A DNA stretch of 64,000 nt from Serripes groenlandicus (Eukaryota; Mollusca; Bivalvia; Cardiida; Cardiidae): NCBI GenBank assembly GCA_031761405.1, contig JASEVX010000011.1:26151993-26215992 (forward strand), given 5' to 3'. Under the pieces are notes generated by a model, which ran no database searches, was not told the origin of the DNA, and saw nothing but the letters and a program-made list of their open reading frames with translations. Of the stretch, positions 22,935 to 35,078 are shown piece after piece; position 1 is the first letter of the stretch; the number at the start of each line of letters is the position of its first letter. A program made the translations under genes and the position numbers.

Positions 22935-23066
22935 GTAGACCAACACAGTGACATTTCAGTAGATGTTGACAACATGAAAACATAATTTAAAAATCTTGAA
23001 ACAAAGCTGCAAGGACTCAAATCTGAAATGTCAAAATTTGATGACATAACCAGAATGCTACTTAAA
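22935..23066 (+). pseudogene. Dead duplicate of the coiled-coil exon
   Basis: Acceptor ACAACAG is intact. The frame reads VDQHSDISVDVDNMKT, then a TAA stop, then FKNLETKLQGLKSEMSKFDD and ITRMLLK, followed by TAA with no GT donor. It aligns over its length with exon 2 (SEDVDTVTTSLDILEVQLKD). Because neighbouring exons are phase 0 here, skipping it keeps the gene open. It is therefore read as a duplicated exon that lost function. Confidence 0.7.
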
Positions 23067-23101
23067 TAAATGTGTTGTCAAACCACGGTATCCCTTTTTA
23101 T

Positions 23102-25855
23102 CTCAACTATTCGGAGAATATGAGAGCTATTCTACTCACCCTGGCGTCGGCATCCACGTCACACCTCTTGTAAAGGTTTGCATGCAAGTACAGATGTTTC
23201 ACCCAAACTCAGTCACTACTAGATGTATTGTATCTACAATGTTTACCCACCATATAATCTATGTAAATAATTAAGTTTGATACTCTATCCTGCATTTAGC
23301 GCAAGTAATGGCCGTTTTTATACGCCCGTTTTGAAAAAACGGATCGTATTATAGTTTTACCTGCGGCGTACGGGCGGGTGGGCGGGCGGCGTCCAGTATG
23401 TTGTCAGCTCAATAACTTTAGAAGCCTTTGTCCAATCATCACCAAATTTGGTCAGAATGTGTATTGGGATAATATCTCGGACAAGTTCGATAACTAGCTA
23501 TATCGCTTTAGTCAATCGAGAGTTATCGCCCTTTAATTATAGAAATTACCCAAAATTGGTCTTGTCAGCTCAATAACTTTAGAAGCCTTTGTCCAATCAT
23601 AACCAAATTTAATCAGAATGTGTATTGGCATAATATCTCGGACAAGTTCGATAACCAGCCATATCACTTATGTCAATCAAGAGTTATTGCCCTTTAATTA
23701 TAGAAATTACCTAAAATTAGTCTTGTCAGCTAAATTACTTTAGAAGCCTTTGTCCAATCATCACCGAATTTGGTCAGAATGTGTATTGGCATAATATCTC
23801 GGACAGGTTTGATAACTAACCATATCGCTTTAGTAAATCAAGAGTTATCACCCTTTTATAAAAGAAATTACCTAAAATTGGGATTGTCAGCTCAATAACT
23901 TTAGAAGCCTTTGTCCAATCTTCACCGAATTTGGTCAGAATGGGAATTGACATCATATCTCGGAGAAGTTCGATAACTAGCCATATTGCTTTGGTCAATT
24001 GAGAGTTATCGCTCTTTAATTATAGAAATTACCTAAAATTGGTCTTGTCAGCTCAATAACTTTAGAAGCCTTTGTCCAATCATCACCAAATTTGGTCAGA
24101 ATGGGAATTGACATCATATCTCGGACAAGTTCGATAACTAGCCATATTGCTTTAGTAAATCAAGAGTTATCACCCTTTTATAAAAGAAATTACCTAAAAT
24201 TGGGATTGTCAGCTCAATAACTTTAGAAGCCTTTGTCCAATCTTCACCGAATTTGGTCAGAATGGGAATTGGCATCATATCTCGGACAAGTTCGATAACT
24301 AGCCATATTGCTTTAGTCAATTGAGAGTTATCGCCCTTTAATTATATAAATTACCTAAAATTGGTCTTGTCAGCTCAATAACATTATAAACTCGATAACT
24401 TACCACGTTATTTTAGTCACTACACACTTATGTCCCTCGAAATGACCAAAACTGTACTAACAGTGTCTGCTCTCTAAATGTGCCTGATGTACAACCAATT
24501 ATCACTATGCTTAATTGGTCTCAAAAAAACCCAGGACGGGCGTATTTTGTGACATTTGGCGTTCTTGTTTTACTTAGAAATTCTGGTTAAAGTTTTGCGT
24601 GCAACTACATTAAGAGTCCACATCTCAGTAACTACCTGATGCATTGCACTGCATCTGTATACAAACCTTCCCAACTATTACACATATATAACTCTATCCT
24701 GCATTTGATGCAAGTTATAGCCCTTTTTTTTACTTAGAAATTCTGGTTAAAGTTATGCGTGCAACTAAATTAAGAGTCAGTATCTTAGTAACTACTTGAT
24801 GCTTTGCATTGAATCTTTATACAACCCTTCCCAACTATCACACATATGTAACTGATTAAGTAAGATAACTGTATCCTGCATTAAATGTAAGTTATGGCCT
24901 GTTTTTAAAATCGAAATTCTGGCTAAAGTTTTGCGTGCAGCTACATTAAGAGTCCATATCTTAGTAACTACTTCATGAATTGCATTGAAACTTAATACGA
25001 CCCTTCCCAACCTTACAACTATTTTAACAGTCAAGTTTGATAACTCTATCAGTATCCTGCGTTTAAGTCCTTTTTTTACTAAGAAATTCTGGTTAAAGTT
25101 TTGCGTGCAGCTACATTAAGAGTCAACATCTCAGTAACTACTTGATACATTGCATTACATCTTTATACAACCCTATCACACACATATAACTTATTAAGTT
25201 AGATAACTCTATCCTGCATTTAATGCAAGTTATAGCCCTTCTTTTACTTAGAAATTCTGGTTAAAGTTTTGCGTGCAACTAAATTAAGATTCCATATATT
25301 AGTAACTACTTGATGCTTTGCATTGAATCTTTCTACAACCCTTCCCTACTATCACACATATGTAAATAATTAAGTTAGATAACTCTATCCTGCATTTAAT
25401 GCAAATTATGGCCCTTTTTTTACTTTGAAATTCTGGTTAAAATTGTGGGTGCAGCTACATAAGAGTCCAGATCTCAGTTACATTGTATTGGAACGTTATA
25501 CATCCCTTCCCAACTATCACACCTTTGTTAATTATTAAGTTAGATAACTATCATGCATTTGATGCAAGTTATGGCCCTTTTTTAAGATTTTAAATTCTGG
25601 TTAAAGTGTTGCGTACAACTACATTAATTAAGAGTCCATAATTATCTTAGTAACTGCTTGATGCATTGCATTGAAACATTATACAACCCTTCTCAACAAT
25701 CAAGTACTACAACTCTATCTAGCACGTAATGCAAATTATGGTCCTTTTAATACTTTGAAATTCTGGTTAAAGTTTCGCGTGCAACTATATTGAGTCTATA
25801 TCTAACTAAAGAATGGTGGAATAGTCGAGTGCGCTGTCTTACGGACAGCTCTTGT
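23102..25855 (+). mobile_element. Outer pearl/HINE-like element, split by a nested element
   Basis: The subterminal inverted repeat is CTCAACTATTC at 23,102-23,112 against GAATAGTCGAG at 25,819-25,829. The 3' end is a perfect short hairpin, GCTGTC-TTACG-GACAGC (25,833-25,849), followed by TCTTGTTT. The interior consists of diverged tandem units of roughly 160-180 bp with the markers TTAGAAATTCTGGTTAAAG, GCGTGCAACTACATTAAGAG and CTATCCTGCATTTAATGCAA. Another element (23,321-24,570) is inserted in its first unit, at the T run after GCAAGTAATGGCCG. Internal tandem cores of this size and the hairpin-plus-T end match the bivalve pearl family. Confidence 0.75.
23321..24570 (+). mobile_element. Nested pearl/HINE-like element with exact 161-bp core repeats
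   Basis: The core unit starts with TTGTCAGCTCAATAACTTTA at 23,401, 23,562, 23,723, 23,884, 24,045, 24,206 and 24,367, always 161 bp apart; the seventh copy is truncated. The subterminal inverted repeat is TACGCCCGT at 23,321 against ACGGGCGTA at 24,536-24,544. The 3' end is GACATTTGGCGTTCTTGTT. It lies between T residues of the host element. It carries no protein and must move by enzymes supplied elsewhere, presumably a Helentron. Confidence 0.85.
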
Positions 25856-26059
25856 TTCACTGACATTGCTTGATTGAAGCTTTACTCTATTTTTCAACCA
25901 TATCTCATAATATGTATCATGACTAAAGTGTTTATCCTGGTGACTTTGCACCAGTATGACACACTAGATTCTTCCTAGGCGACTTGTCACAATGACTTTT
26001 GTCAATGCCATCGTAAAGAAAAATGACCTTGTCAGGGTTTGAACCCATACACTCTTGGA

Positions 26060-26345
26060 TTTAAATGTGTTGTCAAGCCACTACATGTATAAGTCTTTCG
26101 CACGTACAATTAATCGGGGTAAATTTGTTGTCAAGCCACTAAAACACTTTCCTACATACAACACATCTTGTTAAATTTGTTTTAAAGCCAGTATTAAACT
26201 TTCTTACATACAGAACAACACATCTTGTTAAATTTGTTGCAAAGCCACTGTTAAACACTTTTTTCTAACATACAACAAAGCTTGTAAAGTTTGTTGTTGA
26301 GTTACTGTAACACTTTCAAACATTCAAGCATCTTCCTAAATTGGT
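26060..26345. repeat. Short tandem array related to the MITE end, about 60-bp units
   Basis: Four to five units combine AAATTTGTTGTCAAGCCACT with ACACTTTCCTACATACAACA and CATCTTGTT. The ACTTTCNNACATACAACA part is the same sequence as the palindromic MITE end and the 42-bp array, but the unit length and partner sequence differ. Confidence 0.7.
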
Positions 26346-26895
26346 TTTTAAACCAGTCAGAAGAAATTTAATAAAGATGAATTTTCTGATAACCCCTTTT
26401 GATAATTTAATCAAAAAGATCAGAATTACCCGATTAGGAGATTAGGAGATTTAATGGAGATGAATTTTCTGATTTATTTGTGTGGATATTGGATGTAAAA
26501 TGTGACCCGGAGAGTGTTCGCAGGGTAATTATGATGTAAACCAGGATATACAGTATATACAATAACAGTTCAAGGGCACATCATTCTGGTGTTCCCGAGG
26601 CAATATTAGTGAAATATATGTCCTATGTCCCTTTGGTGATAAGCATTTCCATATTCTAGTAGTTTTGTCAAAACATGCCTTAGATATGGCTCAAGATGTA
26701 CAGACAGACAATACCAAACCAACATCCCATCCCCTTATTGCAGGGGATTAATAAAAGTATTATTATTGAATAGATACAGTTAAAATATTGCTCATTTTGA
26801 GCAATTTCTCCCTTACACCAATCATTTCAAAAGTCATCAAATGCAATTACAATGTATCTGCAAGTTACAAAAGATTACTTTGTTTATCTTTACAG

Positions 26896-27004
26896 GTTGA
26901 TGAACATGACAGTAGAATACATGCTTTAGAAGATAAATCAAAAAGCCAAGAAGTTCAATTTACGTTTCCTGCAGCAGACAATGAGAATGACCAAAAGAAA
27001 CGCG
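26896..27004 (+). CDS. HEPN-NACHT gene, exon 3 (linker)
   Basis: 109 bp, phase 0 in and phase 1 out. Acceptor TCTTTACAG, donor AAACGCG|GTATGT. It encodes VDEHDSRIHALEDKSKSQEV followed by a polar linker containing FPAADNENDQKKR. The single leftover G joins AT of the next exon to give Asp, so the frame passes correctly into the NACHT exon. A half copy of the MITE hairpin lies just upstream in the intron (about 26,790-26,835). Confidence 0.75.
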
Positions 27005-29313
27005 GTATGTATTTTAGGGCTACTATACTCAAGGATAACAAACCTGAACCCAATAGATGCTGCTTAAAAGAAGTTCCTTGAAACTTTCTATGACTTATTG
27101 GTTCACAGTGCAGAGCAAGATAAGCTTGGGAATAAGTGCTGTCTGGTCTGGATCTATAATGGTGGCAACTATTTGGTTAGTTTTTGCAGAGCCTCGCTCT
27201 TTCGATGCATTTTGTACATTTCTTGTGTTGGATTTTTCCTGTTTTGAGCACTTGTTTAGGTATCCTGTGTCGGTCTTCAGCCAATCCTTTAAATAAAACT
27301 TCAGCCAATCCTTTAAATAAAATTTACTTCACAATTTCACAACAATTTCCTTTGCATGAATTCCTATCACAGATGCATTATGAAGAAATTCATTCTTTGT
27401 AGAACCCTGATTGCCATGGCGTCAGAAAGCGTATTAATAAAAATCGGTAAGGAATGGCTTGATTTTGAAAACATTGCAGAGGAATGTTCTGTACATATCC
27501 CTGAACATAAATATTGCCCAAGCTGTCGTGATTAATCACAAATCATGGCAGCGATGATGGGGGCTGATCTTTATCTAACTTGAGCACAACATCCTCAAGA
27601 TGACGTATATGGTATTGCAATAACCTTGTACCCCTTATCATCTACAATTGCTTTAAAGGTGCTGAACTTCAGATTAAAGATAGTATATTCAACGTTTCAA
27701 AACTGTTCAAAAGTTGTTTTAAAATATTAGAATCATAATTCTGGGATCAATTTAGAGTAATAGTTTCTCTTTCCAGAACAATAAAGATCTAGTTATTGAT
27801 CATTTTTACTGGGTAGACAAACCCAGTTAGCCATATTTTGTACATTTTTATGACTTTCAATTGACTGTTTTTCCACATTTCCTACCAAAATAGTTTTGAA
27901 CTATTTATTACTTACTGTGTTGTTACCATTAGCAATATTTGCAGAAGTTTCAACATTTCAAAATGTTGATCTCCATCTGGAGTTTATTTCTTTAAACACA
28001 GTTTAACCAAACTTTACATGCAAGTTAGTTTTGTGGTCTTCTTTAAAACTTGTTTAAGAAATAAAAATCTTATTAGAACTCTGGGTTGTGTGATACAGTT
28101 TAAGGACATAATAATACACTGTCAAAGTACTCAGGTAAGCAATATAGTGTCACATCGGACACTGCTTGCCAAAGCAATGTAATGCTTTAATTAATTATAA
28201 AAATGCTTTCAAAACTGATGTAGCTAGTTATTCAAGATTATGTGACAGACATGATAGGTCACTTAAGTGAATTAATATTTATGAATTTTAAAAGCGCTTT
28301 CATAATTCATGAATCTACACTGTTAAGAAAAGCATAACTGTCAAAGATGAATAAACATAATGGGTCATATCATTGTTGTAATATGTTTATGGTGCATATG
28401 TTTTATGGTGGAATAATTATAACTATTATATAAAGCATATATACAATGTATTCCAGGGAGGAACTCAAGATATATTTTGTATTATTAGCTCCTACCATGG
28501 TGAATTGTCCGTCGTGCTTCCGCCTGTTAATGTTTTGCTTCAGACGACTTCTCTGTGTAACTACTGGGCAGATTGTTTGGAAACGTTTTAGCGAGCATCC
28601 TCTCATTGTCCTTGCTGTAATTCCAACGAAACTTGCTGATGTCAGGATAACTTACCTAGGAAACGCCGTGATAAAGCCGCGTAAAATACCAAACAAGCAA
28701 TCAATTCTAAATAGTTCATACTAATTATCCAATAATAAACCATTACTTGATTATTTTATGACATGTTGATTGATGAAGGTACATGGCCACCAGGGGAGCT
28801 TCTGAAAATGTTCTCCTACGATAATCTCTGGTTGTCTGTAATTGAAAAAATGCAACGTGTACAATATCCTTCACAGTGTTGAGCCATCACGGATCAGCCA
28901 TCAAGGCGCTAACCATGATGTACGTTGCTTAACGTTATGTAAAAGCCAACAACTCTAGCAACGTTGATGTAGGAGCCAGCTTTTATAGCCACGTTGGATT
29001 GGCTTTTTCACAAAGTTGAGCAACATACATAGTGGTTAGTGCCTGGATTAGTGAACAGCGGTGGCTTAACTATGTGAAGGACCCGGTACACGTTACAATA
29101 CCATTACATAAATATTTTGTCAATTTTCTCAAGTCATATTTTTTGAAAATAAAAGACAGGCAACAGAGAGTAGGGTTATATCTCCTAATGGCAGTAGAGC
29201 GATACTGGCATGTTTATGCATATTATGTTTTATATATTTCGCCATTATTCTGGAACAACCCTCTGAAAGAAAAGCCTGTGACATGGCTCATTTCATGATT
29301 ATATGGATTGCAG
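27005..29313 (+). other. Intron before the NACHT exon
   Basis: It holds a pearl-like fragment near 27,940-28,100 and another near 28,480-28,700 that ends in a SINE-like GAAACGCCGTGATAAAGCCG. The remaining open frames (for example around 29,032-29,298) lack supporting motifs and precede the acceptor ATTGCAG at 29,313. Confidence 0.55.
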
Positions 29314-31931
29314 ATTTACAAAAGGAGTTGGTGAATCATTACCGTCGGAATGGCTACTGTAAGATGTCCATTGCAGCTTTAATAGATGATGAACAAGTTG
29401 ATATCGAACAACTATTTGTTGAGCCATTAATGAAAAGAGTCAAACATGATTCCTTTTCTAAATCTGCTAGTGATAAAAATGGACAAAAAGATACATTATT
29501 GGTGGACATTTTCAGGGAAGAAGGAAGAGTTTGTGTTTCTGGTAATGCGGGCCAAGGAAAGACAACTATGTGCCAGATGATTGTGTCATCCTGGTGTAAT
29601 GTCCATGACAATAATGAACATGTACCTGACATTTACGAACAGTTCCTGAAACCATTTGATTATTTGTTCTATATACCTCTACGAAACCATTCAATATCAG
29701 GTGTTGTTGAAATGATTGAAACAGGTTTAGTTAGAATAGGTTCGCATGGTGTGCTGAAAGAGGTGCTTGAAAATGAATCGGAAAAATGTTTGATCATTCT
29801 TGATGGGCTGGATGAATGGATGCCATCAGAGGAATGTCAGCACAGAGTACCTTACATTGATCCAAGAGAGACGTTTACTGTCCTGATAACATCGAGACCC
29901 TGGAAACTTGAGACTCTGCGACCAAAGATGTCTGAAATAGGACAAGAAGTTACACTTTGTGGGATAAATGAAGACCACATTGTGGAAGGAATGGTAAAGC
30001 TCCTGAACAAAAAGTATAGTAAATGTAAAGACTGGTGGGTTTTCAAGAGTAGTGAACAATATAAGAAGGCGAAACATCTCGCTGAGATCCCAATCATTTT
30101 AACACAGATGGTGTGTATGTGGTATGATAATGAAGAGTTTGGTGACACTCGTGTAGAAATCTATTGTAAAATGGTGGATTATCTGTTCAACGTGGCATTT
30201 AAACGAGATAAAGAGGGAGTCAAACCTACATATACAACATTGGTGCAACCACAAAAATCAACTAATACAAAACTAGTAAATGTATTTAAAGGTTGCAGCC
30301 GTTGTGAGGAGTACAGTGAACTATTATCCAAACTGTCATATTTGGCTTTCCATACACTGTTTAATGAGGGAAAAGAAAATTCTCTTGTCTTCCTGCATTC
30401 TGTCACTGAACTATACAAGTTGACAGAAGATGATGTTAAATTTTGTCTATCTGTTGGAATACTCTCTCAGTCAAAATTTAGTGGTAAAGTAAACTCACAG
30501 CTAAAAAAGTTGTCATTTCTACACAAGACAGTTCAAGAGTTTCTTGCAGCCATATGTATTGCTTATGTAGGAGAAGACACATGTTTCCATTCAATGGTAA
30601 AGAGATTTATATCTTTGGATGATGTATTAGAAATGTCACAAGTGTTGATATTCCTGAGTGGATTGAAGCCTGATCTGCTAGATAATATGAGTCGTCATGT
30701 AGCACAGTTAACAGATAAGGATGAAAGGGTTCTGCAGTATAGAAGTTCGCTTTGGAAAGATAATTCTTTTACATCTAGTATTCAGTACATAATCCTATCT
30801 TGTATTGATGAAGTATCAAAAAACAAGAATATGGACTGTAAAGTTGTGTTGAATGATTACTTATCAGAAATGATTGAGGAGCAAGAGAACATGATTCACT
30901 ACCTTGATTTAGCACATGTCAAGTCTTTTCAACAAGACGAATGCAATTTTTGTACTGAACCTAGTGGAAATGATATTGTCAAGTTGTGTGTGAACATAAA
31001 CTCACAAGAACATATCTGTCATTTGACTAGTATTGTTGAGAGATGCGTCTTACCTCTTAAATGTTTCAGTGTTAAAGGACTCATGGATATTGTTATTTTA
31101 GATGATTTACTCATAGCTCTTAATAAAGTTTGTCATTTAACTTGTTTTCAATTATCATGTCTGATTCTAACTCATTTAGATATAGAGAATCTAGGGGGAT
31201 TCCTATCACATAATACAGAGTTGAGGGAAATCATACTGCAGAACATTTGTTGCAATACATGTGAAGAGGAACTTTGTAATTATAGGATAGATCTGTCACA
31301 TCACAAACAGTTACAGTATTTGAAAATACACACCCTGCATGGAGATATTGTATTGAGTGATGAGATACCTCTAGAGCATTGTGAGATATATATGGTCAAG
31401 TGTGATGTGTCCGTTATAAACAGACTGAAGTTTTCAGCAAGTCTACAACGGTTGAATGTGATTGGTCACATAAGGAAATATACAAACACAACAACTGTAC
31501 ACAGTGAGGAAGGGGACAATCCCTCACAATTATGTTTGTATAAGGTACTGATTGATGTCATACCGACTTTAAAGAACTTGAGAATACTAAATTTGGAATT
31601 GATAGAATTTAAACAAGACATGCTCACATTTTCTCCAGATATGACAAGTCTGAAGAAAGTGTTTATCGATCATTGTAGAATGACATTACAGTGCTTAAAG
31701 GGTTTTATTGGCAGTCTACCCCAGACACAGCTTGAAGTAAGCATGTCAGCAGTTGATATCTGTCCAAAATATGATCTTTCTGCAGCAGTAAAATACATTA
31801 CAGACAGGTTTACTCCTATTATTTGTTATGACTATAATGGTAAATCAATGAAACATATTAGGGGAGCTGGCACAGAACATGATGAAGATTATTCAATACA
31901 TATTGGGTTTTGCAGCAGACCACATCAGTGA
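29314..31931 (+). CDS. HEPN-NACHT gene, terminal exon: NACHT NTPase and leucine-rich C-terminal part
   Basis: One exon of 2,618 bp starts after GGATTGCAG and ends at TGA. Spliced to exons 1-3 it gives a 1,159-aa protein (630+123+109+2,618 nt). Walker A GNAGQGKTT lies at about residues 364-372, Walker B CLIILDGLDEW at 446-456 and the sensor-1-type LITSRPW at 478-484. After the winged-helix region comes FLHKTVQEFLAA (689-700), a hallmark of NACHT NLRs. The last ~400 residues are Leu/Cys-rich with LRR-like pieces such as LKNLRILNLELIEF and MTSLKKVFIDHCRM. NACHT proteins are STAND ATPases that oligomerise on sensing a ligand; with a HEPN effector, RNA cleavage is the predicted output. No frame break occurs over 2.6 kb, so the gene looks functional. 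The ligand is unknown. A clear polyadenylation signal was not found; ATTAAA at 32,094 is a candidate. Confidence 0.88.
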
Positions 31932-32305
31932 CTACTGACATACTAACTGTATCTTCTTGTCTCAATGTTAACAACCTTATCAAAAACAAGCAAAATCAGT
32001 TCTGGTTGTTGTTATCACCCGCTGAAGACAGATTAGTTATGCATTGCCTGTCCGTCTGTAGCCAAATATATATGGCAAAGTTGGAGGGATTTGATTAAAA
32101 CTACATGGAAATCTTAACAATGTCACACTGCAAGTTTCACTATATGCTATAAGGAACATCAGAGTTATCTTTAAGGGCATTGATTTATAACTGCACATGA
32201 CTTAAGGGTCATTAGATTAGCTCTTTAATTTGGCAAAATTATTTCCCTCTTAATACTTTTGTTTTAAGTTTAGTAATAGTAATAGTAATAATTTATTACA
32301 ATATT

Positions 32306-32531
32306 AACCTTTTTCCTCCATACAGTAAATCTGCAGCACATTACTTCGTAAACATCTATGCAAAAATATTGAATATTTCGTTAAATGAAGATATAATTAC
32401 CTGAACAATGAAAACATTGCGGCAAAAGGAGAAATTGCTCATTTTGAGCAATTACTCCTTTCGACACAATGTTTTCAAAACACATCTGCTGCAGAGTTGT
32501 CAGGAATCGTCTATATGTGGGAAAGGATTAA
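32306..32531. mobile_element. Palindromic MITE, full-length copy
   Basis: The left end AACCTTTTTCCTCCATACAG is followed by CTGCAGCAC. The centre, 32,410-32,476, is a long hairpin: GAAAACATTGCGGCAAAAGG, then GAGAAATTGCTCATTTTGAG, then CAATTACTCC and ACAATGTTTTC. The right end has CTGCTGCAGAG and ATATGTGGGAAAGGATTAA. It is one of the best copies for defining the family. It lies about 375 bp downstream of the HEPN-NACHT stop codon. Confidence 0.9.
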
Positions 32532-32744
32532 TATTGAAGCCATGGCAACATAATTGGGGTAATTAGATCAGCACTGTTACCAAGACCAATAACTCTGATT
32601 TGTGTGAAACTGTAAAATGTCTTCCAGATAAAACGAATTTGATGGTATACTGGGAAATATACATGTGATAAAACTCTACATCTCACTCTGTGCCCTATTA
32701 TGTAACGCGATGGTGAAGTGCCCTTTGGCAAGGCATATTTCCTG

Positions 32745-34125
32745 GCCTAGTATGGAGCCTATCCTGTGTCAAAAATCCAGCCTTGTATATTTGCATTTTT
32801 AGGTGTGTCAAAACTAGAAACACTTTTGTATGATGGTCATTTTACTTTTTCAACTATACTTTTCCGGTTTAACAAACGCATGTCGAAAACCCAGCCTCGT
32901 ATATCTGTATGTGTAGGTTTGTCAAATCTCGAAATGATTATGTAGATGGTAGATTTACTTTTTAAACCATACTTTTCCGGTTTAACAAACGCATCTTTAC
33001 ACTTCTAGAACCAGAAAATATCATTCTGATTGATTTACGCTAAAAATAAAAGTCTATATTTCAATAAGCCCCGCCTACGCTCCGCCTATTATACTTCCCG
33101 TAAAAAATCGACCGCTTCCGTTAAAGTTCGGTATTTACGATTGATGTGGTATCAGGCTTAGGTTTCCTAACACTTGGTTGAGATACTGTAGTATGTGTGT
33201 ATTGTTCACACTTGATGCTTGGTGTGAGACAAGTGTGAACAATATACAAATCCTACAGTATATCAACCTGCTCTCACACCGCGCATTAAGTGTGAACAAT
33301 ACACACATGTACTAGAGTGTCTCAACCTGCTCTCACACCAAGCATCAAGTGTGAACAATACACACATACTGCAGTATCTCAACTTGCTCTCACACCATTC
33401 ATCACACTTGATGCTTGGTGTGAGACAAGTGTGAACAATACACAAAACCTACAGTATCTCAACCTGCTCTCACACCGCGCATTAAGTGTGAACAATACAC
33501 ACATATACTAGAGTGTCTCAACCTGCTCTCACACTAAGCATCAAGTGTGAACAATACACACATACTACAGTATCTCAACCTGCTCTCACACCATTCATCA
33601 CACTTGGTTGAGATACTATAGTATGTGTGTATTGTTCACACTTGATGCTTGGTGTGAGAGCAGGTTGAGATACTGTAGTATGTGTCCCATGAGTAAGTGG
33701 GTCAGGAAGGGAAATTCAGTCGGATGTTGTGCTTTATTTCATGTTGTTAATCCAATTGCATGACAGAAGGGACCCGGGAAATTCTTATCCTGAGTATTCA
33801 TGGTGGAGGACCCACATAGAAATGTATCTGAAATAAACAAAATAAATATGATTAATTGTTTTTGGCTTTTGAGCATAATAATATTATCATCTGTTGCAGA
33901 GTGGACAGAAAGCCTCTGTAAGTGGGAAAGGGTCTAATTTTAATGTTGAAAAAATGCACACAAATGATTCATAGAAGATAAAAATATTTTGAAAACATCT
34001 ACAAATATTGTAGCAAATAATGAGAATAGGCTCATTATGATCTATTTCTCCTTTCTCCACAATGTTTTCATAAGTCATCTGCTATGAGTGTCAGAAAGTG
34101 TCTGTATGTGGGAAAGGGTTAATTA
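32745..34125. repeat. Duplicated palindromic block, copy 2
   Basis: Matches 8,756-9,848 in the same order, from TGGAGCCTATCCTGTGTC to the MITE hairpin with TAATGAGAATAGGCTCATTA. Its palindromic middle (33,175-33,690) has more alternating units than copy 1, so the unit number has changed since the copies separated. This copy keeps the MITE right end (CATCTGCTATGAGTGTCAG, GTGGGAAAGGGTTAA), which copy 1 has lost. Confidence 0.85.
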
Positions 34126-35078
34126 TTTAAAAAAAAAATATATAAAATATATTTTATCACAAGTTTACTTTCCGGTTGACGATAATGGAGCGTCTCGATG
34201 ATCTTGATTAATAATTAGACGGAAATTATTGAATCATCAGTTCGCCAACAGTCGTCAATAGGCTCCGCCCATTTGTCTTCGTTAGTTTCCGTATATCGCC
34301 CATATATGGAGTGACAAAATCGGCTACACATGTAATTCTAGTTTTGTAAATCGACTTTTGTAAAGCGCGACTTTCCATTGTACATTCGTACCTTGACTTC
34401 TTAACATTTGTCTCGTAAAGTGTTTTTTGTTCAATTGAAAATTCACATTCGCGGAATTTGATTTGCAAACACGGATTTATTAACTAGAACAGGACAGGCT
34501 CCATAGCCTAGTACTGGTTTGTTTACCAAGGGATCATGAATAAGTGAACTGTTGCTGTGATAGAAGTAAAATAATGTTGAAAACGGCGATAAACACCAAT
34601 AAAACAATTAAAACATTAAATGATGACATCACTTTAAATTAGAAATCGTAAATAGTCTCTAGAAGCCACAGTTGTCATTAAATTTTGAAATAAACAAATA
34701 GAAGACTGTATAACTGTTTGACTTTTTTTGTGATTGTGACAAAAACAAATTATTTTCCCCTGATGGTATTTTGGTTTGGCATTTACCGCCCGTCCATCTG
34801 TACAAATATTTAAGGGCATGACAGGACGGACTTTTAAGTTTTTATATAAATACCACATTGCAAGTTTCAGAAAAATTGCCTCAGTAAATACTACATGGCA
34901 AGTTTTAGTAAGATTGCATCACAAACACTAGAGTATCATCAAACTTATGTTTTAAGCCATGGTGGGAAAAGTGGTTACTGATCGAATGGACCAGTTTCTC
35001 ATTTCGAATCAATGTTTCACCCTTTTAACAGAATTGTCAAAAACGATGTTGTCATTGTCATATATCTACCGTTTATCA
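34126..35078. other. No gene seen; SINE 3'-end remnant
   Basis: About 34,496-34,612 carries a SINE 3' domain (GTACTGGTTTGTTTACC, GGATCATGAATAA, GAAAACGGCGATAAACACC). The rest shows no exon or repeat that I recognise. Confidence 0.5.

Noticed and set aside
32528..32731. Minus-strand 67-codon open frame after the NACHT gene
   Set aside because: It overlaps the end of a MITE and a decayed SINE-like stretch; no domain or splice context.
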